Shown here piece after piece: positions 1 to 6,717 of a stretch of 6,798 bases of DNA; the stretch's first letter is position 1, and the number at the start of each line of letters is the position of its first letter. Position numbers and translations under genes: made by a program. The notes below the pieces were generated by a model that was given only the letters and a program-made list of their open reading frames with translations, was not told the origin of the DNA and made no database searches. The DNA is from Roseburia sp. (lineage in GTDB: Bacteria > Bacillota > Clostridia > Lachnospirales > Lachnospiraceae): NCBI GenBank assembly GCA_017621905.1, contig JAGASC010000150.1, forward strand, positions 1 to 6,798. The letters run 5' to 3'.

Positions 1-1
1 A

Positions 2-28
2 GGTTTGTCGGTAACCATGGAGAAATAG
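2..28 (+). CDS. Possible 3' end of an upstream sugar transferase-like gene (partial)
   Basis: The first bases read in frame 2 as GLSVTMEK followed by TAG at 26-28. The SVTME part matches, in the same reading frame, the C-terminal SVTMEE of the PglC-like sugar transferase in this window (bases 3859-3873). The DNA there is nearly identical: GTCGGTAAC, one mismatch, then ATGGA. This suggests the window opens on the last codons of a related sugar transferase gene. An alternative reading in frame 1 (RFVGNHGEIGYLAGTEH, stop at 52-54) is also open. It could also be a family C-terminus, since an F-x-G-N after TME is common there. Only eight codons are visible, so both the identity and the frame are uncertain. 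Confidence 0.28.
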   Translation, partial: GLSVTMEK

Positions 29-31
29 GAT

Positions 32-75
32 ATCTGGCGGGAACGGAGCACTAACAGTGAGCTTCGCCGCCAGAT
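32..75 (+). promoter_or_regulatory. Hairpin in the leader of the first complete gene
   Basis: ATCTGGCGG at 32-40 is perfectly complementary to CCGCCAGAT at 67-75, giving a 9-bp GC-rich stem. The 26-base loop contains a second small stem, CACT (49-52) with AGTG (56-59). No T-run follows; the next bases are TGCAAAAATAAATCC. It is therefore not a classical intrinsic terminator on this strand. It may be an mRNA processing or stability element, or part of a leader attenuator. Bases 68-72 (CGCCA) could also pair with TGGCG at 102-106, just before the ribosome binding site, giving a weak competing fold. The structure is seen in the sequence; the role is inference. Confidence 0.45.
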
Positions 76-108
76 TGCAAAAATAAATCCTGTAAGGACA
101 GTGGCGAC

Positions 109-116
109 AAAGGAAG
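109..116 (+). promoter_or_regulatory. Ribosome binding site of the dehydratase gene
   Basis: AAAGGAAG lies with its AGGA core (111-114) nine bases before the ATG at 124. This supports 124 as the start rather than the in-frame ATGs at 130 and 145, which have no such site at a suitable distance. Confidence 0.6.
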
Positions 117-123
117 CGAAAAC

Positions 124-2145
124 ATGCGAATGAGAATATTTAAAATGAAACCAACTCCAAAAAAAATCTTATTAATGTTTATTGATATTCTCATTTTAAT
201 CAGTGCATACTCCCTGGGACTGCTGCTGCGATTTGATTTTGTCTATTCCGGAATTCCGAAGGAATATCTGGTCGGGCACGGTAAAATCATGGTGTTTCTC
301 GTTACCGTAACCATTATCGTTTTTTACTATTGCAAACTGTATCACAGCCTTTGGAGCCTTGCCAGTGTGACAGATTTAAGGCGAATCGTGGAAGCATATA
401 TTCTTTTGATTCCCTTTTATGTGCTGGAAATCTTCATTCTGGGGATTCCCATGCCGACTTCCTATTATCTTATGGGCTATGTACTGTCATTTTGCATGGT
501 AACAGGAGTGCGATTTTCTTACCGGATTCTCCGCTCCTATGAGGCCTATCACAAGAATGTGATAAAAGAAAAAGCCGAGGGCGGCAAACAGGAACGTATC
601 ATGATCATCGGAGCCGGAGCTGCCGGGCAGGTGATATTAAAGGAACTGTTAAGCGGCGGACAGCTCCATACGCAGGTCTGCTGTGTGATCGATGACAATC
701 ACGCCAAGATAGGTAAGGTTTTAGAGGGCATCCCGATTGTCGGAGATCGCTATGACATCATTCGGATGGCAGAAAAATATCAGATCACACGCATTATTTA
801 CGCCATCCCGAACACAACAACCCAGAACAGAAAAGACATTTTACATATCTGCAAAGAAACGGGATGCCGCCTGCAGGCACTTCCCGGAATCTATCAGATG
901 ATTAATGGCGAGGTGAGCATCAGCCAGCTTCGCAGTGTAGATATTCAGGATTTGCTTGGCCGGGAGCAGATTTGCGTCAATAATGACGAAATCCTGCATA
1001 CCATTTCCGGGAAGACCGTACTGGTGACCGGAGGTGGCGGGTCGATCGGCAGTGAACTCTGCCGACAGATTGCGAAGGCGAATCCGAAAAAACTGATTAT
1101 TTTTGATATATATGAAAACAATGCCTATGAAATTCAGCAGGAACTGAAAAAGAAGTTTCCAAAGCTGCATCTGGTCACTTTGATTGGTTCCGTTCGGAAT
1201 ACGAACCGTATCCATTCGGTGATGAATCAATACAAGCCGGATGTGGTTTTCCATGCAGCAGCCCATAAACATGTGCCTTTGATGGAGGATAGCCCGAATG
1301 AGGCAATCAAGAATAACGTCATAGGAACCTACAAGACAGCACAGGCAGCAGCTGAGGCGGGGGTAAAGAAGTTTGTGCTGATCTCCACAGACAAGGCGGT
1401 CAATCCTACGAACATTATGGGAGCCTCCAAACGCTTGTGTGAGATGGTGGTACAGATGATGAACCGCCGGACCGGGACAGAGTTTGTGGCGGTACGTTTT
1501 GGAAACGTACTGGGAAGTAACGGAAGCGTGATTCCTCTTTTTAAAAAGCAGATTGCAGAAGGCGGACCGGTTACGGTCACGGATAAGAGGATTATCCGTT
1601 ATTTTATGACGATTCCGGAGGCGGTATCGCTGGTGCTTCAGGCCTCCTACTACGCCAGGGGTGGAGAGATTTACGTGCTGGATATGGGGGAGCCGGTCAG
1701 TATTGATGAGATGGCCAGGAATTTGATCCGGCTGTCAGGATATACGCCGGATGTGGATATTAAGATTGAATATACGGGTCTTCGTCCGGGGGAGAAGCTT
1801 TATGAGGAGCTGCTGATGGATGAAGAAGGACTTACGGAGACAGAAAATAAACTCATTTATGTTGGGAAACCGTTAAAAATGGACGATGAGTTTTTTATAG
1901 AGAGACTCGAGGCGCTGGATGAGGCCAGCAGACGGGAGTCTGAGGATATTAAAAGGATTGTGGCGGAGTTGGTTCCAACGTATCGGTATAAAGAGGATAG
2001 CAGCAGAACGGATGCTATGCATCGGAATAACGAAAATGCCGAAGGAACTGGCGTGGTCAATAGAGATAAACAAGAGTATTTTGATGAAATGAAAGTACAG
2101 AAGAATGGGAACGAAAATTTTACTGGCATCGCCTACGATGCATGA
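124..2145 (+). CDS. pglF: Membrane-anchored UDP-GlcNAc 4,6-dehydratase, PglF/CapD/WbpM type
   Basis: This 673-residue protein should convert UDP-GlcNAc to the UDP-4-keto-6-deoxy sugar, the first step to bacillosamine-type diamino sugars. About four membrane segments are visible (near residues 15-35, 54-71, 88-108 and 112-130). Next is a first Rossmann domain with GAGAAG (163-168), then the catalytic short-chain dehydrogenase (SDR) domain. That domain has the NAD motif TGGGGSIGSE (302-311), AAAHKHVPLMEDSP and the signature STDKAVNPTNIMGASK (421-436). The usual SDR tyrosine is methionine (M432). This is normal for PglF, where the T-D-K triad (here T422, D423, K424) is thought to carry the chemistry. 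The catalytic domain normally ends near VPTYR (617-621). The remaining 52 residues are a polar, low-similarity tail, and its last 13 codons overlap the next gene by 41 bases. The next two biosynthetic steps are encoded downstream, which supports a PglF role over a generic CapD epimerase. Confidence 0.93.
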   Translation: MRMRIFKMKPTPKKILLMFIDILILISAYSLGLLLRFDFVYSGIPKEYLVGHGKIMVFLVTVTIIVFYYCKLYHSLWSLASVTDLRRIVEAYILLIPFYVLEIFILGIPMPTSYYLMGYVLSFCMVTGVRFSYRILRSYEAYHKNVIKEKAEGGKQERIMIIGAGAAGQVILKELLSGGQLHTQVCCVIDDNHAKIGKVLEGIPIVGDRYDIIRMAEKYQITRIIYAIPNTTTQNRKDILHICKETGCRLQALPGIYQMINGEVSISQLRSVDIQDLLGREQICVNNDEILHTISGKTVLVTGGGGSIGSELCRQIAKANPKKLIIFDIYENNAYEIQQELKKKFPKLHLVTLIGSVRNTNRIHSVMNQYKPDVVFHAAAHKHVPLMEDSPNEAIKNNVIGTYKTAQAAAEAGVKKFVLISTDKAVNPTNIMGASKRLCEMVVQMMNRRTGTEFVAVRFGNVLGSNGSVIPLFKKQIAEGGPVTVTDKRIIRYFMTIPEAVSLVLQASYYARGGEIYVLDMGEPVSIDEMARNLIRLSGYTPDVDIKIEYTGLRPGEKLYEELLMDEEGLTETENKLIYVGKPLKMDDEFFIERLEALDEASRRESEDIKRIVAELVPTYRYKEDSSRTDAMHRNNENAEGTGVVNRDKQEYFDEMKVQKNGNENFTGIAYDA

Positions 2146-3241
2146 AGAAGAGTTGAAGTACATAAAAGAAGCTTTCGATAAGAACTGGATTGCCCCATTG
2201 GGATTTAATTGTGATGGTTTTGAAGAAGAGATGGTGAAGTATCTCTGTGGAGAAACAGAAAAGAAATGTTGTGGTCTGTCCCTTTGCTCGGGAACCGCGG
2301 CACTTCATCTTGCTGTGAAGCTCGCAGGTGTGAAACCCGGAGATGTGGTGTTATGTTCTGACATGACTTTTGCGGCAACTGTGAACCCGGTTTCTTATGT
2401 GGGCGGCCGCCAGGTTTTTGTGGATTCCGAAAGAGAGACCTGGAATATGGATCCGCGGGCTTTAGAAAAGGCATTTGAGAAGTATCCGGAGGCCAGAGTG
2501 GTCATGCTGGTACATTTATATGGAGTGCCGGCTAAGGTGGAGGAAATTAGGGAGATATGTAAAAGGCATGATGCCATTTTGATTGAGGATGCTGCGGAAG
2601 CACTTTCTTCTACATATCATGGACAAAAGTGCGGTACGTTTGGAAAATATGGTGTCTTTAGCTTTAATGGAAATAAGATTATTACAACCTCCGGCGGAGG
2701 AATGTTGATGACAGATACAGAGGAATCCAGAAAAAAGGCATTTTTCTGGGCGACTCAGGCGCGAGAGCATGCACCATGGTATCAGCATGAAGAGATTGGC
2801 TACAATTACCGCATGTCCAATGTAGTTGCCGGTATTGGAAGAGGGCAGCTGCTTCATCTGGAAGAGCACAGAGCGCGAAAAGAAGAAATATATAGAAGAT
2901 ATGAAGAGGGGCTTAAGGATATACCGGTTACCATGAATCCTTATTTGCCTTATACAAGACCGAACTTCTGGCTCAGTTGCATGACGATTGATGAAGGATG
3001 TGAAGTGAGATTCATAAATGTTTTCGAAAGGTTAAAAGAAGAAAACATTGAGAGCAGACCGATTTGGAAGCCTATGCATATGCAGCCAATATTTGCGAAA
3101 TATGACTTTATTTATGTGGAAGACACTCCGGTGGATGAGGATATCTTTACAAGGGGATTGTGTCTGCCGAGTGATATCAAGATGACGGAAGAGGAGCAGG
3201 AACGTGTAATAAGGATTATCAGATCCTGTTTAGGAACTTAA
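2105..3241 (+). CDS. pglE: PLP-dependent sugar aminotransferase, DegT/DnrJ/EryC1 family, PglE type
   Basis: This 378-residue protein is of normal family length. It is predicted to transaminate the UDP-4-keto-6-deoxy-HexNAc made by the dehydratase, giving the UDP-4-amino sugar. The N-terminus SPTMHEEELKYIKEAF followed by NWIAPLG (27-33) is the typical opening of this subfamily, which supports the ATG at 2105 despite the 41-base overlap with the gene before. Other landmarks are SGTAALH (62-68, cofactor phosphate region), IEDAAEAL with D162 (contacts the PLP ring nitrogen), and SFNGNK with K191 as the expected Schiff-base lysine. The conserved ATQARE, GYNYRMSN and GIGRGQ stretch follows. No convincing Shine-Dalgarno precedes the start, only GTACAGAAG, so translation is probably coupled to the upstream gene. 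A 24-base gap separates it from the sugar transferase. The exact sugar (bacillosamine or another 4-amino sugar) rests on context. Confidence 0.92.
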   Translation: MGTKILLASPTMHEEELKYIKEAFDKNWIAPLGFNCDGFEEEMVKYLCGETEKKCCGLSLCSGTAALHLAVKLAGVKPGDVVLCSDMTFAATVNPVSYVGGRQVFVDSERETWNMDPRALEKAFEKYPEARVVMLVHLYGVPAKVEEIREICKRHDAILIEDAAEALSSTYHGQKCGTFGKYGVFSFNGNKIITTSGGGMLMTDTEESRKKAFFWATQAREHAPWYQHEEIGYNYRMSNVVAGIGRGQLLHLEEHRARKEEIYRRYEEGLKDIPVTMNPYLPYTRPNFWLSCMTIDEGCEVRFINVFERLKEENIESRPIWKPMHMQPIFAKYDFIYVEDTPVDEDIFTRGLCLPSDIKMTEEEQERVIRIIRSCLGT

Positions 3242-3256
3242 TATATTATTTTGTTT

Positions 3257-3262
3257 GAGGTG
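3257..3262 (+). promoter_or_regulatory. Ribosome binding site of the sugar transferase gene
   Basis: GAGGTG, in an AT-rich 24-base gap after the aminotransferase stop, lies just ahead of the ATG at 3266, five bases from its GAGG core. It is the only purine-rich site in the gap and supports that start. Confidence 0.55.
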
Positions 3263-3265
3263 TAA

Positions 3266-3916
3266 ATGACTACGAAGCACAAGAAAGGATTTTACGAAAA
3301 GTACATAAAAGTTCCGCAGGATGTATGTATTGCATTGATTGCACTTATTGGGTTAAGCCCCATTCTGCTCGTAGTGGCAATCCTTGTTCGGACAAAACTA
3401 GGTTCTCCTGTTATCTTCAAGCAGGAGCGAGCAGGAAAAGACGGTAAACCGTTTTATATGTATAAGTTCCGCTCAATGTCCGACGCAAGAGATGCTGATG
3501 GGAACTTGCTTCCCGATGAGCAAAGACTTGGAACGTTTGGTAAAGCCTTAAGGAGTACGTCACTGGATGAACTGCCTTCGCTTTGGAATGTGGTATGTGC
3601 TAAGTGCTCGTTGGTGGGGCCAAGAGCACTATATTTAAAATATATACCCCGCTATGCTGAACATCAGGCCAGGAGACTTGAAACTCGTCCTGGCATTACC
3701 GGGCTTGCTCAGGTAAATGGCAGAAATGCAATCAGCTGGGAGAAGAGATTTGATTATGATGTTCAGTATGTAGATAACATTACCTTTATCGGAGACTGGA
3801 AGATTATGTTTCAAACTGTCGGTAAGGTCTTGAGACGTGACGGGATTACTTCTGCAACGTCGGTAACAATGGAAGAATTTATGGGCAGTGAAGTGGAGAT
3901 AGTCACTCATGAGTAA
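3266..3916 (+). CDS. pglC: Monotopic phosphoglycosyl transferase (bacterial sugar transferase), PglC type
   Basis: This 216-residue protein has the length of the small PglC class. It is predicted to transfer a phospho-sugar, likely phospho-diNAcBac, from the UDP-sugar to undecaprenyl phosphate, starting glycan assembly on the cytoplasmic side of the membrane. A re-entrant hydrophobic helix (about 20-40) holds the Ser-Pro break (S31-P32). Next are a KFRSM motif (66-70), TSLDELP with the catalytic Asp-Glu pair (D101, E102), and a C-terminal RPGITGLAQVNGRN and SVTMEEF. The motif usually written KGDMSxVGPRP reads CAKCSLVGPRA here (111-121). The Gly-Asp-Met is lost, two cysteines appear and the second Pro is Ala, although R120 is kept. 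The gene overlaps the acetyltransferase by eight bases (ATGAGTAA), as expected for a coupled pair. The family call is firm; full activity is less certain because of the altered motif. Confidence 0.92.
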   Translation: MTTKHKKGFYEKYIKVPQDVCIALIALIGLSPILLVVAILVRTKLGSPVIFKQERAGKDGKPFYMYKFRSMSDARDADGNLLPDEQRLGTFGKALRSTSLDELPSLWNVVCAKCSLVGPRALYLKYIPRYAEHQARRLETRPGITGLAQVNGRNAISWEKRFDYDVQYVDNITFIGDWKIMFQTVGKVLRRDGITSATSVTMEEFMGSEVEIVTHE

Positions 3917-4505
3917 TCGATTGATTATAGTTGGTGCAGGCGGTCACGGAAGAGTGGTTGCTGATAATGCATTAAAAAACGGATATACAAATATTAGTTT
4001 CATCGATGATCACGCAACCAGCGATTGTATGGGATTTCCCATTATAGGAACGACTGCTGAAATGGAAGCGTTGAATGATGGTAAGACCGATTTTGTGATA
4101 GGTATCGGAAGCAATGAAATCCGGAAGGCAATCGCAGAAAAATATGATGTAAGCTGGGTAACTTTAATTCATCCGTCAGCCCAGATTGCAATGAATGTAT
4201 CTGTCGGAAAAGGCACGGTTATTATGGCGGGTGCTGTAATCAATGCCTGTGCGACAATTGGAAAACACTGTATTATTAATACAAGTGCGGTCGTAGAGCA
4301 TGATAACGTGATTAAGGATTATGTGCATATATCACCGGGAGTGAAGCTTTCCGGCACTGTTACGGTTGAAGAACGCTCATGGATTGGCACAGGTACGAGT
4401 GTAATCAATAACGTTACTATTTGCGAGGATGTTATTGTTGGTGTAGGTTCTGTGGTTATCAAGGATATAAAAACGAAAGGAACTTATTTTGGTACTATAT
4501 CTTGA
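3909..4505 (+). CDS. pglD: Sugar O/N-acetyltransferase with left-handed beta-helix, PglD type
   Basis: This 198-residue protein is predicted to acetylate the 4-amino group of the UDP-4-amino sugar with acetyl-CoA, giving UDP-diNAcBac. The N-terminal Rossmann-like UDP-sugar domain carries VGAGGHGRVVAD (8-19). From about residue 90 there are hexapeptide-repeat coils such as VSVGKGTVIMAGAVIN and CATIGKHCIINTSAVVEHD. H131 in VEHD matches the catalytic histidine of C. jejuni PglD (H125), and H140 in YVHISPG lies the same nine residues further on as H134 there. GGAG (3895-3898) serves as the ribosome site, inside the end of the sugar transferase gene. The protein stops at GTYFGTIS and lacks the GxPAKxI tail common in these enzymes. 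The stop overlaps a possible next start as TGATG. Confidence 0.9.
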   Translation: MSNRLIIVGAGGHGRVVADNALKNGYTNISFIDDHATSDCMGFPIIGTTAEMEALNDGKTDFVIGIGSNEIRKAIAEKYDVSWVTLIHPSAQIAMNVSVGKGTVIMAGAVINACATIGKHCIINTSAVVEHDNVIKDYVHISPGVKLSGTVTVEERSWIGTGTSVINNVTICEDVIVGVGSVVIKDIKTKGTYFGTIS

Positions 4506-4537
4506 TGAAAAACAAGAAAATGAGAGTGGGTAAATAT

Positions 4538-5719
4538 ATGTACAAGATATGTTTTGTGACGACAATATCGCTTACATTGAAAAGTTTTGTATTGGAGTTT
4601 GCCAAAACCATGCATGAATCAGGCGATTTTGAAATTCATTTTGTTTGTGATTATGATGATGATTTTGAAAATATACTTCCCGAATATATTCATTATAAAC
4701 CAATCTCTATGAAGCGTGGAATTTCAATGGATGGAATAAAGGCTATCCATGAAATGAAAAAGTATTTTAAGAAGGAGAATTTTAATCTGGTTCAGTATTC
4801 AACGCCCAATGCGGCTTGCTATGCATCCATAGCAGCGAAGTTGGCAGGCGTTCCTTGCCGTCTTTACTGTCAGTGGGGTATTGCCTATGTAGGGTTCCAG
4901 GGGATAAAGAGAAAAATATTTAAGCTAATCGAGAAGATGGTATGCAGGTGCTCGATGAAGGTTGAACCTGACAGTTTTGGCAATCTTCATTTTAGTCATG
5001 CAGAGAAATTATATAACGCAGATAAAAGTTGTGTAATTTGGAATGGTAGCGCCAGTGGTGTTAATTTAGATAAATTTGATATAACATGTAAATCCGAATG
5101 GAAGAAGGAAATTCGTAATAAGTACGCTATACCGCAAGATGCCGTTGTATATATATTTATTGGTCGAATCACAAAAGATAAAGGAATAAATGAATTATTT
5201 GAAGCAGCAAAATCATTAATTACCAGAAAAAATGATGTCTATTTACTACTTGTTGGTAATGTGGAAAAAAGTGAATCGGTAGATGCTGCTTTATATCGAT
5301 GGACGCAAGGTGAATCGAGGGTTATATATTGCGGATATACCAACGAAGTAGAAAAATATCTTGCTGCAAGTGATGTGTACTTACTTCCAAGTTATCGTGA
5401 GGGATTTGGCAGTGCAGTTGTCGAAGCAGAAGCAATGGGGGTTCCCGTTATTGTGTCAGATATTCCTGGTCCAACAGATGCTATGATCGACGGAAAAACC
5501 GGTCTCTTGACCCCAAAAGCTGATGCCGAAAAACTGTACGATAATATGTTGTTGATGTACGACAATAAGAATCTCCGTAATGAATATGGAGAAAACGGTA
5601 AGGTGTTCGCTCGCACATCGTTTGAACAAAAAGAATTATTCAAACGACTAATTGCAGACCGTTGCAATATGATTGAAAACACACAAACCCAAAACAGTAA
5701 AACCTGTAGATTAACTTGA
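4538..5719 (+). CDS. GT-B glycosyltransferase, GT4-like (glycosyl transferases group 1)
   Basis: With the ATG at 4538 this is a 393-residue cytoplasmic or membrane-associated glycosyltransferase that probably adds a sugar to the undecaprenyl-linked first residue. The N-terminal Rossmann half opens MYKICFVTTISL and includes YSTPNAACYASIAAKLAGVP and CQWGIAYVGF. The C-terminal nucleotide-sugar half has GRITKDKG (209-216), CGYTNEVEKYLAASDVYLLPS and the EX7E signature in REGFGSAVVEAEAMG (E288 and E296), followed by GKTGLL. The start is ambiguous. ATGs at 4505 (overlapping the acetyltransferase stop as TGATG) and 4520 are in frame. I prefer 4538 because the protein then begins at the conserved first beta-strand and GAGTGGG (4524-4530) can serve as a weak ribosome site. 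The open frame back to 4421 is a shadow inside the acetyltransferase gene. By position it may be PglA-like, but donor and acceptor are unknown. The region is visibly more AT-rich than the first two genes. Confidence 0.9.
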   Translation: MYKICFVTTISLTLKSFVLEFAKTMHESGDFEIHFVCDYDDDFENILPEYIHYKPISMKRGISMDGIKAIHEMKKYFKKENFNLVQYSTPNAACYASIAAKLAGVPCRLYCQWGIAYVGFQGIKRKIFKLIEKMVCRCSMKVEPDSFGNLHFSHAEKLYNADKSCVIWNGSASGVNLDKFDITCKSEWKKEIRNKYAIPQDAVVYIFIGRITKDKGINELFEAAKSLITRKNDVYLLLVGNVEKSESVDAALYRWTQGESRVIYCGYTNEVEKYLAASDVYLLPSYREGFGSAVVEAEAMGVPVIVSDIPGPTDAMIDGKTGLLTPKADAEKLYDNMLLMYDNKNLRNEYGENGKVFARTSFEQKELFKRLIADRCNMIENTQTQNSKTCRLT

Positions 5720-5742
5720 TTTGGGGAAAATAGCAGATTCAG

Positions 5743-5747
5743 AAGGA
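5743..5747 (+). promoter_or_regulatory. Ribosome binding site of the GT2 gene
   Basis: AAGGA lies seven bases before the ATG at 5755, in the 35-base gap after the preceding gene, and fixes that start. Confidence 0.6.
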
Positions 5748-5754
5748 CGAAAAT

Positions 5755-6717
5755 ATGAAAAATGAAACATTTGCTCCACTCGTTTCGATTGTCATTCCGG
5801 TATATAATGGGGCGAATTATATGCGAGAGGCGATAGATAGTGCGCTTGCTCAAACTTATAAAAACAAAGAGATTATCGTTGTGAACGATGGTTCATCTGA
5901 TAATGGTCAAACAGAACGCATAGCAAAAGAATATGGAGACAAGATCCGATATATCTGCAAAGAGAACGGCGGTGTTTCAACTGCGCTCAATACGGGCATA
6001 AAGAATATGAAAGGCGAATATTTTTCGTGGCTTTCTCATGATGATGTCTATATGCCAGACAAAATAGAAAAACAAGTCAAGGCATTATCGAAACTTGAGG
6101 ATAAGACTACATTGGTTTGTTGTAATTATGTTCACATAGATAAAGATTCCAATCTGATCGGCAGTATGCCTAATGTTGAGTTGGAGGATGTAAAATTATT
6201 ATCATGGGAACAAATGCTATTGGATCTATTCAGAAGTGGTCCTGTAAATGGTTGTGCCTTATTGATAAAGAAAACTGTTTTCGATGAGGTTGGATTATTC
6301 GATGAATCATTGAGATTTTATCAAGATGGATTCATGTGGTATAAAATTTTCATGGCCAAATATGCCGTTCTTTCAATTCCCGATATTTGTGTTAAGGGAA
6401 GGATTCACGGCAAACAACTTACACAAACAGGACAATCATTGTTTCGAAAGGATTGTGAAGCAATGAGCTATATTATGATCCCTCAGTTGAGCAATGTCAG
6501 TACAGCAGAACACAATTTTTTGATGGCATACATTAAGTATAATGCGAAGTATGGAAATGCAAACATCGTAAAGACTGCATGCACCCAGGCGAAAAAAACT
6601 GAACTTATAAGTATTAAGGATTCCGCTGTTATCAATTTGTTAAGCGTATATGCTATCATACGTCCGGCGATTCGCAGGATATACTATACTGTGGGCAGGG
6701 GGATAAATACAGTATAG
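5755..6717 (+). CDS. GT-A glycosyltransferase, GT2 family
   Basis: This 320-residue enzyme should transfer a sugar from a nucleotide donor in the cytoplasm to the growing lipid-linked unit. The GT-A fold is clear. It opens PLVSIVIPVYNGANYMREAI, then EIIVVNDGSSD (D45 and D49 near the nucleotide), ENGGVSTALNTGI, and the metal-binding Asp pair in WLSHDDVYMPDKI (D96, D97). GPVNGCALLIKKTVFDEVG and LFDESLRFYQDGFMWYKI follow, with D191 a likely counterpart of the catalytic base found in the family's ED motif. Residues from about 240 form a family-variable C-terminal part, ending in a mildly hydrophobic, arginine-containing stretch (IIRPAIRRIYY) that may touch the membrane. Sugar specificity cannot be read. 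It is the last complete gene, with only 13 bases before the next start. Confidence 0.92.
   Translation: MKNETFAPLVSIVIPVYNGANYMREAIDSALAQTYKNKEIIVVNDGSSDNGQTERIAKEYGDKIRYICKENGGVSTALNTGIKNMKGEYFSWLSHDDVYMPDKIEKQVKALSKLEDKTTLVCCNYVHIDKDSNLIGSMPNVELEDVKLLSWEQMLLDLFRSGPVNGCALLIKKTVFDEVGLFDESLRFYQDGFMWYKIFMAKYAVLSIPDICVKGRIHGKQLTQTGQSLFRKDCEAMSYIMIPQLSNVSTAEHNFLMAYIKYNAKYGNANIVKTACTQAKKTELISIKDSAVINLLSVYAIIRPAIRRIYYTVGRGINTV
6684..6717 (+). repeat. Inverted repeat spanning the end of the GT2 gene
   Basis: CTATACTGT (6684-6692) is complementary to ACAGTATAG (6709-6717), a 9-bp stem with a 16-base loop. The right arm ends exactly on the TAG stop codon, and the ribosome binding site of the next gene follows at once. 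No T-run follows, so it is not a normal terminator. It might slow or couple translation between the two genes; this is inference. Confidence 0.4.

Noticed and set aside
5..35. Promoter-like TTGTCG with ATATCT downstream
   Set aside because: Both boxes match the sigma-70 consensus poorly and lie at the window edge, so I do not call a promoter. No convincing internal promoter was seen elsewhere.
1..54. Frame-1 reading RFVGNHGEIGYLAGTEH as the upstream gene's end
   Set aside because: It is plausible, but the in-frame DNA match of frame 2 to the sugar transferase C-terminus is stronger and the leader hairpin would then be inside coding sequence. It is kept only as an alternative.
32..90. Intrinsic terminator
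   Set aside because: The stem is good, but no T-run follows it on the plus strand, and nothing suggests a converging gene on the minus strand.
330..542. 70-codon plus-strand frame
   Set aside because: It is an out-of-frame reading within the membrane-segment part of the dehydratase, with no ribosome site or family resemblance.
841..1272. 143-codon open frame on the minus strand
   Set aside because: It lies wholly inside the dehydratase gene, shows no recognisable domain and mirrors its conserved codons. It is a shadow frame, as are the other minus-strand frames over these genes.
1384..1431. Missing catalytic tyrosine (Met432) in the dehydratase SDR motif
   Set aside because: Methionine at this position is the normal state of the long PglF-type enzymes, which use the Thr-Asp-Lys triad, so it is not a defect.
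4421..4537. Upstream extension of the GT4 frame
   Set aside because: The extra residues are read out of frame from the conserved acetyltransferase coding sequence, and the GT-B fold begins at MYKICFV. Only the ATGs at 4505 and 4520 remain as credible alternatives.
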